Of a DNA stretch of 64,000 bases, positions 13,873 through 25,700 are shown piece after piece. Source of the DNA: Megaustenia siamemsis (lineage: Eukaryota; Mollusca; Gastropoda; Stylommatophora; Ariophantidae); the NCBI GenBank assembly GCA_032433765.1, contig JAVIAB010000073.1, positions 69,697,959-69,761,958 of the forward strand, read 5' to 3'. Both the position numbers and the translations under genes were made by a program. The notes under the pieces were generated by a model, which did not search any database, had not been told where the DNA came from, and worked only from the letters and a program-made list of their open reading frames with translations. Each line of letters begins with the position of its first letter. Positions within the stretch are counted from its first letter, which is position 1.

Positions 13873-14157
13873 ATTTTGATGCATACTATAGGGCCATGTT
13901 TCTAGAAAATTGTTATAATGAGCACCAAAGCATTAAATAGTTTGATAAAGTGACAAAATGTAAACTAACCCACAACTTGAAAATGAGCATATCACATGAA
14001 AATATCAAGCTACGAGACAAAACAAGGACCCAGGAGAACACGGACAGATGAAATTAAAGAATCTCTAAATAAATTAAACATGACAATAACTCAAGTTACT
14101 CGGTTGGCAATGTACAGAGAACTACACATACCTAGCAATACCTCACTGTACAATTAG
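13873..14157. other. unassigned sequence
   Basis: Unique AT-rich sequence bordering the megasatellite. No feature seen. Confidence 0.4.
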
Positions 14158-14229
14158 TAGAAAGAAAGAAAGAAAGAAAGAAGAAAAGACAGAAAGAGCG
14201 AAAGAAAGAAGACAAGAAAGAAAGAAAAA
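14158..14229. repeat. (GAAA)n microsatellite
   Basis: Imperfect aaagaaagaaag tract with interruptions (gacag, gcg). Confidence 0.9.
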
Positions 14230-14915
14230 TTGCTATCCCATGTAGACTTGACCCTTTACTACACAACTCTTAGGAAGCCAAGAGCTTATTTATATGTGGG
14301 TTTTAGAGTAATTAACGAAACACGCACATAAAACATATTGGGGTCTACTTCAGCAGATGTTAGTTCGTTGTACCAAATCCGCTAGGAAATATAACAAAGA
14401 TGAGATACTCTGGCAGTCTAGGGGCTTATCTTTCTACTGATTTTTTAATGTTTGGGCACTCGTGGTCCATTCTATTAAGTTTCATAATAAGTGCTATCGT
14501 CTTCAAAATCGCGAGAACCACTGGGCTCTTATCAATGTAACTACAACAAGAGGTATTATCGTTAATTATTATTTTTTTTTCATACTTTTTTTTATTTTAA
14601 AGACACAATTAAATAATAAGAATAGAATAATCATATGTTCTGTTCCAACCTGGTTTACAAAATAAAGATTGTGACGTATTGCTCGGAGACTCATTCAAAG
14701 AATTAGGTTGAGATCTTAGAGTGTGACATGAAAGATATATTGTTGTCTCTGTCATTGTGACAATAGATGGCTGAAGTGTTAAAATGGTAATGTGTAGCAG
14801 TGAGTTGAGAATCTATAACAATAGGTGAACGATAGAAGAAGTCACGGAAAGGAGGTGGGAGTTTAACTCAGATAAAAACATCGAATTTCTCGTAGATAAG
14901 TCAGAGAAGGGGAAG
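14230..14915. other. unassigned sequence
   Basis: AT-rich with poly-T runs near 14570-14600. No coding or RNA signal I can support. Confidence 0.4.
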
Positions 14916-14925
14916 AATGTAAGAA

Positions 14926-15252
14926 TATGGGGGCCTCGGTAGCCTAGTTGGGAAAACCACCCGACTGGACTACCTACGTTCGGACAACCCGTGTTCGATT
15001 CCCGTGGGAGCAGCGTGAATTGTACTCGTGGTTGAAAAAAAAATACTCCCACGGTCGACCCAGCCGTTGGTAGAAATAGGTACCAGGGTATTACCCTGGG
15101 AAGGTGAGGAATGTTGCCTCAGCATCTGAGTTTAGATGCTTGATGCGACACTATACAGAAATCTCCGAACATTTCTAGATAGGCGGTCGAGCACATATGG
15201 GTGGAAACTCGCTAAGACGCCGGTTCAAGTCTCGTACTTTACCTTTACCTTT
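14926..15252 (+). mobile_element. SINE1, full-length copy with target-site duplication
   Basis: A 327-bp tRNA-derived SINE. The head has an A-box-like tagcctagttgg and a B-box-like gttcgattccc. The body contains ggtaccagggtattaccctg and gacactatacagaaatctcc. The 3' end is a tacctttaccttt tail. The element is flanked by a perfect 10-bp duplication, aatgtaagaa (14916-14925 and 15253-15262), as expected for target-primed insertion. Three relatives are in the window (31885-32215, 33703-33996, 62470-62798). Transcription would be by Pol III; the tail probably matches the 3' end of a partner LINE, which I have not identified. Confidence 0.88.
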
Positions 15253-15262
15253 AATGTAAGAA

Positions 15263-16020
15263 GATTTATGATTGGCTAGAGGGAAAAGATATAGGCAAAA
15301 ATACAGGAAAGTACAGAGAGACGAGAAGTGAAACTTACTCAGGGCGGACGGATTTGAGAGTAGTGCCGTAGAGGCGGTAGCCAGGTTAGGCGTTAGGTCG
15401 AGCCAAAGCTCGAAAATGTGTATCAGAGTTAAGTGTTGTAAATAGATTATGCTCTTGCAGCTAACTGAGAGCAATGTTATCGGGAGGCAGGTACCAAGCC
15501 TCCACAGTGTTTGATGTTATTTTGTTCCAGTGAGTATTGTCAAACCAAGAGTGAACCATGTTGATAATGTGAGTTAAAAGTTGTTCAATGTGTAGATCTA
15601 CGGCTCTAGCGTAGACTCAAGACAGTTATTTGAGTTGACGTAATGAGCCGAATTCAGCCAGACTAGGAAGAACTTTCCTGTATAAACACGAAGTTAGTGT
15701 CTTGGCCAGTCACAGTTCAACAGTCACTAGTGTGTTGCCAATGGCTAAAGATTTGATCAGCGCACTGTTTATCGAGGCGAACACATTAACAGAATCAAGT
15801 CAATTCCACCAAGCAATGTTGACGTGTGTACATTTATGTTCACGTCTAAATTAGACAAGTTAGTCAAGTGCACATTTATGGTGCCGAGAACGTGTTCACA
15901 CGTAAGTAGCAAAGAAGGATGTGAAATAGTACAAATGGGCAAAGTTGCCGTTATAACGTATAGGTATCAAACTAGATGGAATGGTCTCGTCATGTCAGTT
16001 GGTAACAAGTAGAGTAAAGA
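15263..16020. other. unassigned sequence
   Basis: Unique sequence with only short open frames and no motif I recognise. Confidence 0.4.
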
Positions 16021-16021
16021 G

Positions 16022-16268
16022 CCGTGTCACGCCAAGTGACGCATAAGGAATATGGTGTTAGTGACCATAAAGTTTACAGACCTTCAGCACATAATTTTTG
16101 GGGTAATGTGGTCGGTATTACGCTCGTGTCGCTTTATTTTCCCATAAAAAAATCCGGTACCCATTTACGGCTGGGTGAACCCGGAAGCCGTCGGTTGGCA
16201 TCGAACGCTACCTCTTGTTCTTTGTAGACCAATTCACTAACCATTAAGCTATCGTGGCTTCTGAGGCA
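16022..16268 (-). mobile_element. SINE2 copy (minus)
   Basis: Read on the minus strand it starts with a tRNA-like head (A-box-like tagcttaatggttag, B-box-like gttcgatgcc). It continues with ggcttccgggttcacccagc, a body ending in the gtaataccgaccacattacc region, and a tail near the cgtcacgcc sequence. The same order is found at 31199-31422, 37403-37620, 37655-37860 and 60968-61210. The head abuts the 23-bp array. Confidence 0.85.
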
Positions 16269-16684
16269 GTTGATGGTGTATATAAAATATAGTTGGTGGT
16301 GTATATAAAATATAGTTGGTGGTGTATATAAAATATAGTTGGTGGTGTATGTGAAATATAGTTGGTGGTGTATATAAAATATAGTTGGTGGTGTATGTGA
16401 AATATAGTTGGTGGTGTATATAAAATATAGTTGGTGGTGTATGTGAAATATAGTTGGTGGTGTATGTGAAATATATTTGGTGGTGTATGTGAAATATAGT
16501 TGGTGGTGTATGTGAAATATAGTTGGTGGTGTATGTGAAATATATTTGGTGGTGTATGTGAAATATATTTGGTGGTGTATGTGAAATATAGTTGGTGGTG
16601 TTTGTGAAATATATTTGGTGGTGTATGTGAAATATAGTTGGTGGTGTATATGAAATATAGTTGGTGGTGTATATGAAATATAGT
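16266..16684. repeat. 23-bp minisatellite
   Basis: About 18 copies of a 23-bp unit containing ttggtggtgtatataaaata or the tgtgaaata variant. It starts exactly at the 5' head of SINE2 (16022-16268) and ends near a LINE fragment. The long minus-strand open frame made of YFTYTTNYIS-like repeats is a period artefact (23 codons per three units). Confidence 0.93.
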
Positions 16685-16721
16685 GTTATAGTATTATTAG
16701 TGCCCTTTTTTTTTAAAAAGG

Positions 16722-16925
16722 CAAAAGGACTAGGCTGCGCCCAAAACTTCGATTTGTAGACGTGAGCAAACGCGACATGGAGACTGAATATAAACAATGC
16801 AGCCTGGGAAGAGATAGCAGCGGACCACAACCTTTGGAAACACACTCTAAAGCTCCAACTCAAACAAGAAGCAGACAGATTCAAAGAAAATGAGAAAACA
16901 GGGCGAAAGAAAAGAAAAAATAACT
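16722..16925 (+). pseudogene. LINE-F ORF2 C-terminal fragment
   Basis: In one frame it reads RLRPKLRFVDVSKRDME. After a frameshift it reads NAAWEEIAADHNLWKHTL and then a basic tail, GRKKRK. This is the familiar end of LINE ORF2 proteins of the type RGRPKLRYKDVCKRDMK...WE..A.DR..W. It is a short dead fragment next to the 23-bp array. Confidence 0.7.
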
Positions 16926-17214
16926 TTTTCGGGGCACTGAAAAATCCATAGTCAACTATGACTGACGAAGGCTTCTAGTCTATTTTAAATTAGGCATTAA
17001 GATGGACCATTACGAGAGAACGAATCTGGAGTGTGTTTAAGTAGCAAACTATATGAACTATCACTGTGGTTATGAATACAATTAACGTCACCTCGTAGGA
17101 AGTACTGAGCTCCTATAGATCTGAGTTCAGTGAGATCAACAACTGTATTCGGTAATCAATACGAGAATACAATGACGTCAATAGAGATGTATTTTCCAAA
17201 TGATTTATTTCATG
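16926..17214. other. unassigned sequence
   Basis: No recognisable feature. Confidence 0.35.
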
Positions 17215-17440
17215 GATGTATCAAGTACATTTTTTTTCAGCGAGCCCTCAATAAACGTTGCGAGAACACCAGACCCAAGGGTCCACCACGAAAAAGATGG
17301 ATCTATGGAATATTAGAAGCACTAGGAAATATAACAGCAGCAGAAGCGAACTGAAGAGCAAAAGACAGCAAAACTGTATCTACCCTCAACGCTGAAAGGC
17401 AAATGAGGAAGGAAAGAAGAATATTAAGTACTATTGAGGG
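17215..17440 (+). pseudogene. LINE-D ORF2 C-terminal fragment
   Basis: Translation contains ALNKRCENTRPKGPPRKRW, then GILEALGNITAAEA, a stop in place of the next residue, and RAKDSKTVSTLNAERQMRK. It matches the minus-strand copy at 49790-50490, which reads KGRPRKRW, GILEALGNITAAEAKRRAKD. It is 5'-truncated and non-functional. Confidence 0.8.
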
Positions 17441-18151
17441 AATCAAAAGGGAATTAACTCAGCTGCCGAAGTTCTAAGTTGTTTTAAGTCTGATAAAGTC
17501 AATGATAAAGAACATAATAATGTTCACTTGTCAGAACTTCACATCTTTGTGACGCACACAAGGAACTGGCATTTTAGTAGTTCCATCATTACTTCACAGA
17601 AAATATTGATCTTCAGACAATCTAATGTTCGTTGACATAACATAGTTCTAGTTGCATTTCTCAAGCGGTACGCACACAATACATTTAAAACATGCTTTCT
17701 GGGTTCAAATGTGCTTATTAGCGCGTAATGTGGTTTACCAGTTTGCATAATTGTATTGTAAGCCGCCTATGAAAATATGTCCTAAATCTGTGTTGTCGTG
17801 TTGTGAAATATCTGCTTGATGTGAAAAAATGCATTTTAACAGGAAAAATAAACTATAGCGATAAGGCATCCTTTTCGTTGCTCACTTAGCAATTGTGTTA
17901 CACTATGTTTTACACCTTGCAGTTCATTTAATCTGTCTTCATCATGTGTATATTTGGGGGACTTCTTCCTTGCCATTTTATTGATAAATATGTCAGGATA
18001 TATATATTTTTTGTTGGGGAAGGGGGGCCCCCGGGGGGCACACGAAGGAGAGGACAAGCAAGGGTAAGCAAAAAGAAGAGTCAACAAATCAGAGCTACCA
18101 AGGATAAAGGCTGGGCCAGATTTAGGGACACTTTGTGAGTATAAAGGTAAT
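17441..18151. other. unassigned sequence
   Basis: Unique region with a short G/C tract near 18015-18040. No gene supported. Confidence 0.4.
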
Positions 18152-18440
18152 TTAGCGCTCATATATAAAAGTAAAATAGCGACCATATATAAAAGTAAAA
18201 TAGCGACCATATATAAAAGTAAAATAGCGACCATATATAAGAGTAAAATAGCGACCATATATAAAAGTAAAATAGCGACCATATATAAAAGTAAAATAGC
18301 GACCATATATAAAAGTAAAATAGCGACCATATATAAAAGTAAAATAGCGACCATATATAAGAGTAAAATAGCGACCATATATAAAAGTAAAATAGCGACC
18401 ATATATAAAAGTAAAATAGCGACCATATATAAAAGTAAAA
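18152..18440. repeat. 24-bp minisatellite, left part
   Basis: About 12 copies of a 24-bp unit (tatataaaagtaaaatagcg plus acca), with a tataagag variant in this half. The array is broken by LINE-A at 18441 and resumes at 20612 in phase. The unit is eight codons, so both strands show long repetitive frames. Confidence 0.95.
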
Positions 18441-20611
18441 TTCTTCTTCTTCTACCTTTTAGCTCCCAGTGGAGCATAGGTCTTCAACAAACACTTTCCA
18501 AGTCGTTCTGTTTTTTTGCAATTCTTTTAAGATCATTCCATGTCTTCCCCATCATCTTCATCTCTGCTTCGATCTGTCTTCTCCAAGAATTCCTTGGTCT
18601 TCCTCTTTGTCTTTTCTTAATTTAAAGATTATGCCTAATATTTTTCCTGGCACTGATAGTAGCATAATTCCCCGATAATCTGTGTACTCCTGTAAACTTC
18701 CTTTCTTTGGTAGTTTGATCATATAACCTTCTTCTCCAGTCTTTAGGTATTTCTTCCCTCTCCCAAATTTTATCTAGTAGATTATGTAACATCTTGGTAG
18801 AGGTGTTAATATCTGCTTTGATGGCTTCCGGATGAATTTCATCTGGTCCTGTAGCTTTACCATTTTTTAATAGTTTGATGGCTTTCATTATTTCTTCTTT
18901 GCTTGGTTTTCCACAGTTAACGTGTAACTCTTCTTCTGCTGGTAGTATATCTGGAGGATTATTTGAACTGGGTCTGTTCAAAAGTTCTTCAAAGTGCTCT
19001 TTCCATCTCTCCATTTGTTCCCCTTTATTACTAAGCAGATTTCCTTTCTTATCTTTGATAAAGGCATTGATCTGTTTGTATTTTCCACCTAATTTCTTTG
19101 TGCTGTTGTACAGTTCTTTCATATTCCCTTTATTTGCTGCTTCTTCTGCCTCTTTAGCTAGTTCATCTATATATTTCCTCTTATCCCTTTTAAAGCATCT
19201 TCTCACTTCTTTGTTCACCTCTGTGTAAGCTTCCTGTGTCTTGGCTTTATTACTTCTTGTTTTGCTTTTATTTATGTCTGCTTTCTTGTTCTTTCTTTCT
19301 TTAATTTTATCCAGGGTCTCTGCTGTCACCCATGCCTTATTCTGGCGTTCTCTTGTCCCCAGTGTTTCTTCGCATGTCTCTTTCCATATATTTTTTACCT
19401 GTTTCCAATGATCTTCTATATTTATTGTATTTTCTAGTTGTTGGAGGACTTGGTATTTGTTTGATATTGTGACTGCGAATTTATCTTTAATTCCTTGTTC
19501 TTTAAGAAACCCTACATTGAAATGCTTTCTACCTATATTCGTTGTAGTATACCTTTTTAATTTAATTTTAAGTTTGGCTAACAGAAGATGATGATCAGAA
19601 TCTACATCTGCCCCTCTATATACTTTTACATCCTGTAAGGATGACTTAAACTTATTATTAATACATATGTGATCAATTTGATTTTCCGTTTTATGATCTG
19701 GTGACACCGATGTAGCTTTGTGTATTCTTTTATATTGAAATATTGTTCCTCCTAGGCTCATTTGATTAAGGGCGCAGAAATTCACAAATATCTCTCCATT
19801 CTCGTTTATATCTCCAAGTCCATGTTTTCCCATAATCTCTTCGAAGCCTCTGTTGTCTGATCCTACCTTAGCATTTAGGTCTCCCATCAAGATTATAATA
19901 TCCTTGGCTCGTCTTGCATCCATCTGACATTGTAGCTGTTTATAGAAATCATATTTAACTGAATCATCCTTATCGTTGGTTGGTGCATAGCATTGTATAA
20001 TGTGTAATTTTATTTTGTTTTTGGTTGTTTTAGATGTTGCTCTCACCAGTCTTGGTCCCACTGCCTCCCATTCTATTAGTGTCTTCTGTGCATTCTTTGA
20101 TAGCATTATAGCTACCCCTTCGCTATGTTGTGCTCCTGATTCCTGGTGTCCTGATGATAAAATCATCTCCCCTGTATTCAGTTTTATTCTCTCCGCTCCC
20201 AGCCATCTTGTTTCACACATTCCCAGAATATCTATCTTGTAGTTAGTCATTTCTGCTGCCACTTGTGCCGCTTTTCCCTGTTCGTTAAGGGTACGAACAT
20301 TCCAGGTGCCAATTCTGGAGGATTTCCTGGTAGACAAAGGGTGAGTCAGCAATCCAGACTCCTTACGACTTTCTCCGGATTGCGTCATACGTCTCTTAGA
20401 CAGAGAGCCCTTCTCTTTCCTGGTTGACGGATTAACTTTTTCTCTCTTTGACTTGTCCATGTTTGTGAAGTTTTTTAGGCTTATTTTTTTTTATAGTATG
20501 GGATAGCCAGTCCCATGCCTAACCCTCCTTTCTCGCCTCTTACGAACATGCCTGGTAGGGTACAGCGCCGCTATTCTTTACTCCCCTTTCGGGGCCCGGC
20601 AGCGCACGGCG
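18441..20611 (-). mobile_element. LINE-A, internally deleted non-LTR retrotransposon
   Basis: The element is inserted in the 24-bp array. Its 3' end is at 18441 with a GAA-repeat tail (ttcttcttcttcta on the plus strand), and its 5' end is at 20611. The 12-bp sequence ataaaagtaaaa flanks both ends (18429-18440 and 20612-20623), consistent with a target-site duplication placed within one array unit. The 5' UTR is about 150 bp. Near 18620-18660 the RT sequence after LLSVPGKI joins directly to the ORF2 C-terminus (GILGEDRSKQR, then TTWKVFVEDLCSTGS). RT motifs including the YADD box are therefore missing. A related intact-order C-terminus lies at 41070-41590. Confidence 0.9.
18622..20460 (-). pseudogene. 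LINE-A ORF2 remnant: APE endonuclease plus RT amino-terminus
   Basis: A 612-codon frame starting MDKSKREK. Residues ~50-300 form a complete apurinic-like endonuclease that nicks the target DNA in target-primed reverse transcription. Visible motifs are TWNVRTL (N54), MCETRW (E83), QCYAPT (Y158), MGDLNAKVG (D194, N196), QIDHICIN and VDSDHHLL (D288, H290), so all expected catalytic positions are present. Residues ~300-480 are a charged linker. Residues ~515-550 (EEIMKAIKLLKNGKATGPDE) begin the reverse transcriptase. After KDWR a one-base shift moves the RT into another frame (GYMIKLPKKG, YRGIMLLSVPGKI), and the palm is then deleted. The product could not copy RNA. The undamaged endonuclease suggests the deletion is recent. 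It resembles proteins often labelled craniofacial development protein 2-like in animal genomes. Confidence 0.9.
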
Positions 20612-21215
20612 ATAAAAGTAAAATAGCGACCATATATAAAAGTAAAATAGCGACCATATATAAAAGTAAAATGGCGACCATATATAAAAGTAAAATAGCG
20701 ACCATATATAAAAGTAAAATGGCGACCATATATAAAAGTAAAATAGCGACCATATATAAAAGTAAAATAGCGACCATATATAAAAGTAAAATAGCGACCA
20801 TATATAAAAGTAAAATAGCGACCATATATAAAAGTAAAATGGCGACCATATATAAAAGTAAAATAGCGACCATATATAAAAGTAAAATGGCACCATATAT
20901 AAAAGTAAAATAGCGACCATATATAAAAGTAAAATAGCGACCATATATAAAAGTAAAATAGCGACCATATATAAAAGTAAAATGGCACCATATATAAAAG
21001 TAAAATAGCGACCATATATAAAAGTAAAATAGCGACCATCTATAAATGTAAAATAGCGACCATATATAAAAGTAAAATAGCGACCATATATAAAAGTAAA
21101 ATGGCGACCATCTATAAATGTAAAATAGCGACCATATATAAAATTAAAATAGCGACCATGTATAAAAGGAAAATAGTGATCACATATAAAAGTAAAATGG
21201 CGGCCATTTATAAAA
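20612..21215. repeat. 24-bp minisatellite, right part
   Basis: About 25 copies of the same 24-bp unit as at 18152-18440. This half carries variants absent or rare on the left (atggcgacc, atggcacc with a 1-bp loss, tctataaatg). It decays after 21100. Confidence 0.95.
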
Positions 21216-21587
21216 GTAAAGTGTCCGTGAAAATGGACAATACCAAAGGAAATATTGTGTGCAGACAATATAACTCCCATATCATTGTACAAATAAAGGT
21301 ATCATAATTGTACACACTAAGTTCTTAGCATTGTACACGTAAAATTATTGAGAGCTAATTTCAAGGACATGACTGTAAACTCAGAAAATCAAACAGGCAT
21401 AGTTTAAAAGGAGTGGTTCAATATGGCGGCGGTGTAAACTTTCGCTTTTCTTCTACATTTGTGTGCAGTGGACGCCCATTGTAGGCGCCATTTGAGTGCA
21501 GTGGAGTTTCATATTTAATAATCGCTAATTTATTATTTAAGTGCAAGTTAGAATAATTTAAGATGTTATTGCCGTTTTGTGTGTGTG

Positions 21588-21624
<37 letters not shown>

Positions 21625-21657
21625 TGCAGTTGATAGGCTAATTCGGTTGGGTTATGG
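21216..21657. other. unassigned sequence with (GT)n
   Basis: Contains a (GT)n tract at about 21579-21622. An open frame from 21563 runs through it, giving a VCVCVC artefact before entering repeat R2. Confidence 0.6.
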
Positions 21658-22076
21658 TTATGGAAGGTCTCGGTATCACCGCAAACGAATGAAAATCCAT
21701 AATTGCTCAACTGCCCGTGCCAGTGGAATCATCCGAATTACTATCTCATCTCCAAAACAGAGAAATGTAGCTGTAGTCCCCATCATAGCAGTCTCAGCAC
21801 ACGTCAAAAGACGTAAGTCGAAACCGCACAGAAAGTGAACACAGCGATCTGGTCTCCGTCATACGATATCATCATTCATCGCAAACAATAGAAATATTGA
21901 AACACGATCAAAACGGATGAAACGCACAGCTCACGGTGTGCACAGAGCACTTAACTCAGTAGCTCCTGCAACAAGCCGGACTTGGAATATGAGGAAACTG
22001 CAACAAGGAACACTTTTCTGACATAGCCTTTAGTAGTTCCTATGGCCTATCCACCATATTGACCGGAAGTTCACGT
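21658..22076 (+). repeat. dispersed repeat R2, copy 1
   Basis: About 420 bp shared with 45955-46372. Shared stretches include cataattgctcaac, gtggaatcatccgaatta, agctcacggtgtg and ccatattgaccggaagt. In the first part one frame ends with a conserved basic peptide. Here it is SPKQRNVAVVPIIAVSA, then HVKRRKSKPHRK and a stop at 21838. The second copy reads SKQRKAAAVLIIAATA, then RAKRHKVKRHRK and a stop. I do not recognise the protein. The conserved frame hints that R2 came from a coding sequence, perhaps a transposable element, but the function is unknown. Confidence 0.65.
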
Positions 22077-22399
22077 CCTCCTGAAAATGATGATCGTCAC
22101 ATACAAAAAAAAATTCGGTTGGGATGTGGGATAAGCTTATTCTAGTGGAATCAACAACAGTGACCTAGTCAACTATGTGAACTCGAGAAGTTGAAGGACG
22201 ATCGAAAACTCTACCTCAGCTGCCTCGTGGGTAGGGACTAATTTCAAAGGCTATCCAAGAGTACATATACAAACCGACAGAATGCAACGGGAAGCCACTG
22301 TCTTATGTCCCAGGAACTGTCATTTATATTCACATTAATCGCTCCAGAATGATACTATAAGGACGAGCATGACACCACTGAATTTAGATCGCCATCAAT
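22077..22399. other. unassigned sequence
   Basis: No feature seen between R2 and the LINE-B copy. Confidence 0.35.
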
Positions 22400-22760
22400 A
22401 TAAGGGAAACAAACTTAATCAATTCAATGTTGCAACATGGAATGTTAAAATTCTATATCACGACGGAAAATTAGAAAATGTTCTAAACGAAATGAAAAGA
22501 ATGAAACTTATTCTACTACTAATGAGTGAGGTAAGGTATTTCCTCATGAAATACACAAAAGCACATTAACTTAACCTTGCTATGGTAGATTTTAATGCAA
22601 AAATTTGGTAAAGGAAAAAAAACGTGACATAGCAGATGAATATGGACTAGGTGAAAGAAATGAAAGAGGCAACACATTAATAGAATGGGCAACAATATAT
22701 AACATGTTCATAGGGAACACATGGTTTAAACAACACCCCCAGAAGGCTTGCAACTTACAG
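22400..22760 (+). pseudogene. LINE-B endonuclease, amino-terminal part
   Basis: Reads FNVATWNVKILYHDGKLENV (APE Asn motif), then LMSEVRYF (Glu motif degenerate to SEVRYF). After a deletion it continues with KGKKRDIADEYGLGERNERG and FIGNTWFKQHPQKACNL. The catalytic Tyr and the GDFN region are largely lost in the deletion. It leads straight into the first 57-bp unit, whose sequence continues the same domain. Confidence 0.82.
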
Positions 22761-25700
22761 GAGTCCAGACAAAAGACTTTCAATGAAATAGATGACACAT
22801 TAATTAACAACATGTTGGAGTCCAGACAAAAGACATTCAATGAAAGAGATGACACATTAATTAACAACATGAAGGAACCCAGACAAAAGACATTCAATGA
22901 AATAGATGAAACATTAATTAACAACATGAAGGAGCCCAGACAATAGACATTCAATGAAATAGATGACACATTAATTAACAACATGAAGGAGCCCAGACAA
23001 AAGACATTCAATGAAATAGATGACACATTAATTAACAATATGAAGGAGCCCAGACAAAAGACATTCAATGAAATACATGACACATTAATTAACAAAATGA
23101 AGGAGCCCAGACAATAGACATTCAATGAAATAGATGACACATTAATTAACAACATGAAGGAGCCCAGACAAAAGACATTCAATGAAATAGATGACACATT
23201 AATTAACAACATGAAGGAGCCCAGACAAAAGACATTCAATGAAATAGATGACACATTAATTAACAACATGAAGGAGCCCAGACAAAAGACATTCAATGAA
23301 ATAGATGACACATTAATTAACAACATGAAGGAGCCCAGACAAAAGACATTCAATGAAATAGATGACACATTAATTAACAACATGAAGGAGCCCAAACAAA
23401 AGACATTCAATGAAATACATGACACATTAATTAACAACATGAAGGAACCCAGACAAAAGACATTCAATGAAATAGATGACACATTAATTAACAACATGAA
23501 GGAGCCCAGACAAAAGACATTCAATGAAATAGATGACACATTAATTAACAACATGAAGGAGCCCAGACAAAAGACATTCAATGAAATAGATGACACATTA
23601 ATTAACAACATGAAGGAGCCCAGACAAAAGACATTAAATGAAATACATGACACATTAATTAACAACATGAAGGAATCCAGACAAAAGACTTTCAATGAAA
23701 TAGATGACACATTAATTAACAACATGAAGGAGCCCAGACAAAAGACATTCAATGAAATAGATGACACATTAATTAACAACATGAAGGAGCCCAGACAAAA
23801 GACATTAAATGAAATACATGACACATTAATTAACAACATGAAGGAATCCAGACAAAAGACATTCAATGAAATAGATGACACATTAATTAACAACATGAAG
23901 GAGCCCAACAAAAGACATTCAATGAAATAGATGACACATTAATTAACAACATGAAGGAGCCCAGACAAAAGACATTAAATGAACTACATGACACATTAAT
24001 TAACAACATGAAGGAATCCAGACAAAAGACTTTCAATGAAATAGATGACACATTAATTAACAACATGAAGGAGCCCAGTCAAAAGACATTCAATGAAATT
24101 GATGACACATTAATTAAAAACATGAAGGAGCCCAGACAAAAGACATTCAATGAAATAGATGACACATTAATTAACAACATGAAGGAGCCCAGACAAAAGA
24201 CATTCAATGAAATAGATGACACATTAATTAACAACATGAAGGAGTCCATACAAGACATTCAATGAAATAGATGACACATTAATTAACAACATGAAGGAGT
24301 CCAGACAAAAGACTTTCAATGAAATAGATGACACATTAATTAACAACATGAAGGAGTCCATACAAGACATTCAATGAAATAGATGACACATTAATTAACA
24401 ACATGAAGGAGCCCAGACAAAAGACATTCAATGAAATAGATGACATATTAATTAACAACATGAAGGAGTCCAGACAAAAGACATTCAATGAAATAGATGA
24501 CACGTTAATTAACAACATGAAGGAGTCCAGACAAAAGACTTTCAATGAAATAGATGATACATTAATTAACAACATGAAGGAGTCCAGACAAAAGACATTC
24601 AATGAAATAGATTACACATTAATTAACAACATGAAGGGTTCCAGACAAAAGACATTCAATGTAATAGATGACACATTAATTAACAACATGAAGGAGCCCA
24701 GACAAAAGACATTCAATGAAATATATGACGCATTAATTAACAACATGTTGGAGTCCAGACAAAAGATATTCAATGAAATAGACAAAAGATATTCAATGAA
24801 ATAGATGACACATTAATTAACAACATGAAGGAGTCCAGACAAAAGACATTCAATGAAATAGATGACACATTAATTAACAACATGAAGGAGCCCAGACAAA
24901 AGACATTCAATGAAATAGATGACACATTAATTAACAACATGAAGGAGCCCAGACAAAAGACATTCAATGAAATAGATGACACATTAATTAACAACATGAA
25001 GGAGCCCAGACAAAAGACATTCAATGAAATAGATGACACATTAATTAACAACATGAAGGAGCCCAAACAAAAGACATTCAATGAAATACATGACACATTA
25101 ATTAACAACATGAAGGAACCCAGACAAAAGACTTTCAATGAAATAGATTACACATTAATTAACAAAATGAAGCAGACCCGACAAAAGACATTCAATGAAA
25201 TAGATGACACATTAATTAACAACATGAAGGAGTCCAGACAAAAGACATTGAATGAAATATATGACACATTAATTAACAACATGTTGGAGTCCAGACAAAA
25301 GATATTCAATGAAATAGATGACACATTAATTAACATTATGAAGGAGCACAGACAAAAGACATTCAATGAAATAGATGACACATTAATTAAAAACATGAAT
25401 GAGCCCAGACAAAAGACATTCAATGAAATAGATGACACATTAATTAACAACATGAAGGAACCCAGACAAAAGACATTCAATGAAATAGATGACACATTAA
25501 TTAACAACATGAAGGAGCCCAGACAAAAGACATTCAATGAAATAGATGACACTTTAATTAACAACATGAAGGAGTCCAGACAAAAGACATTCAATGAAAT
25601 AGATGACACATTAATTAACAACATGAAGGAGTCCAGACAAAAGACATTCAATGAAATAGATGACACATTAATTAACAGCATGAAGGAGTCCATACAAGAC

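Noticed and set aside
21563..21838. 91-codon ORF as a gene
   Set aside because: Its first part is a translated GT microsatellite. Only the final ~40 residues are shared with R2 copy 2, so I list it under the repeat.
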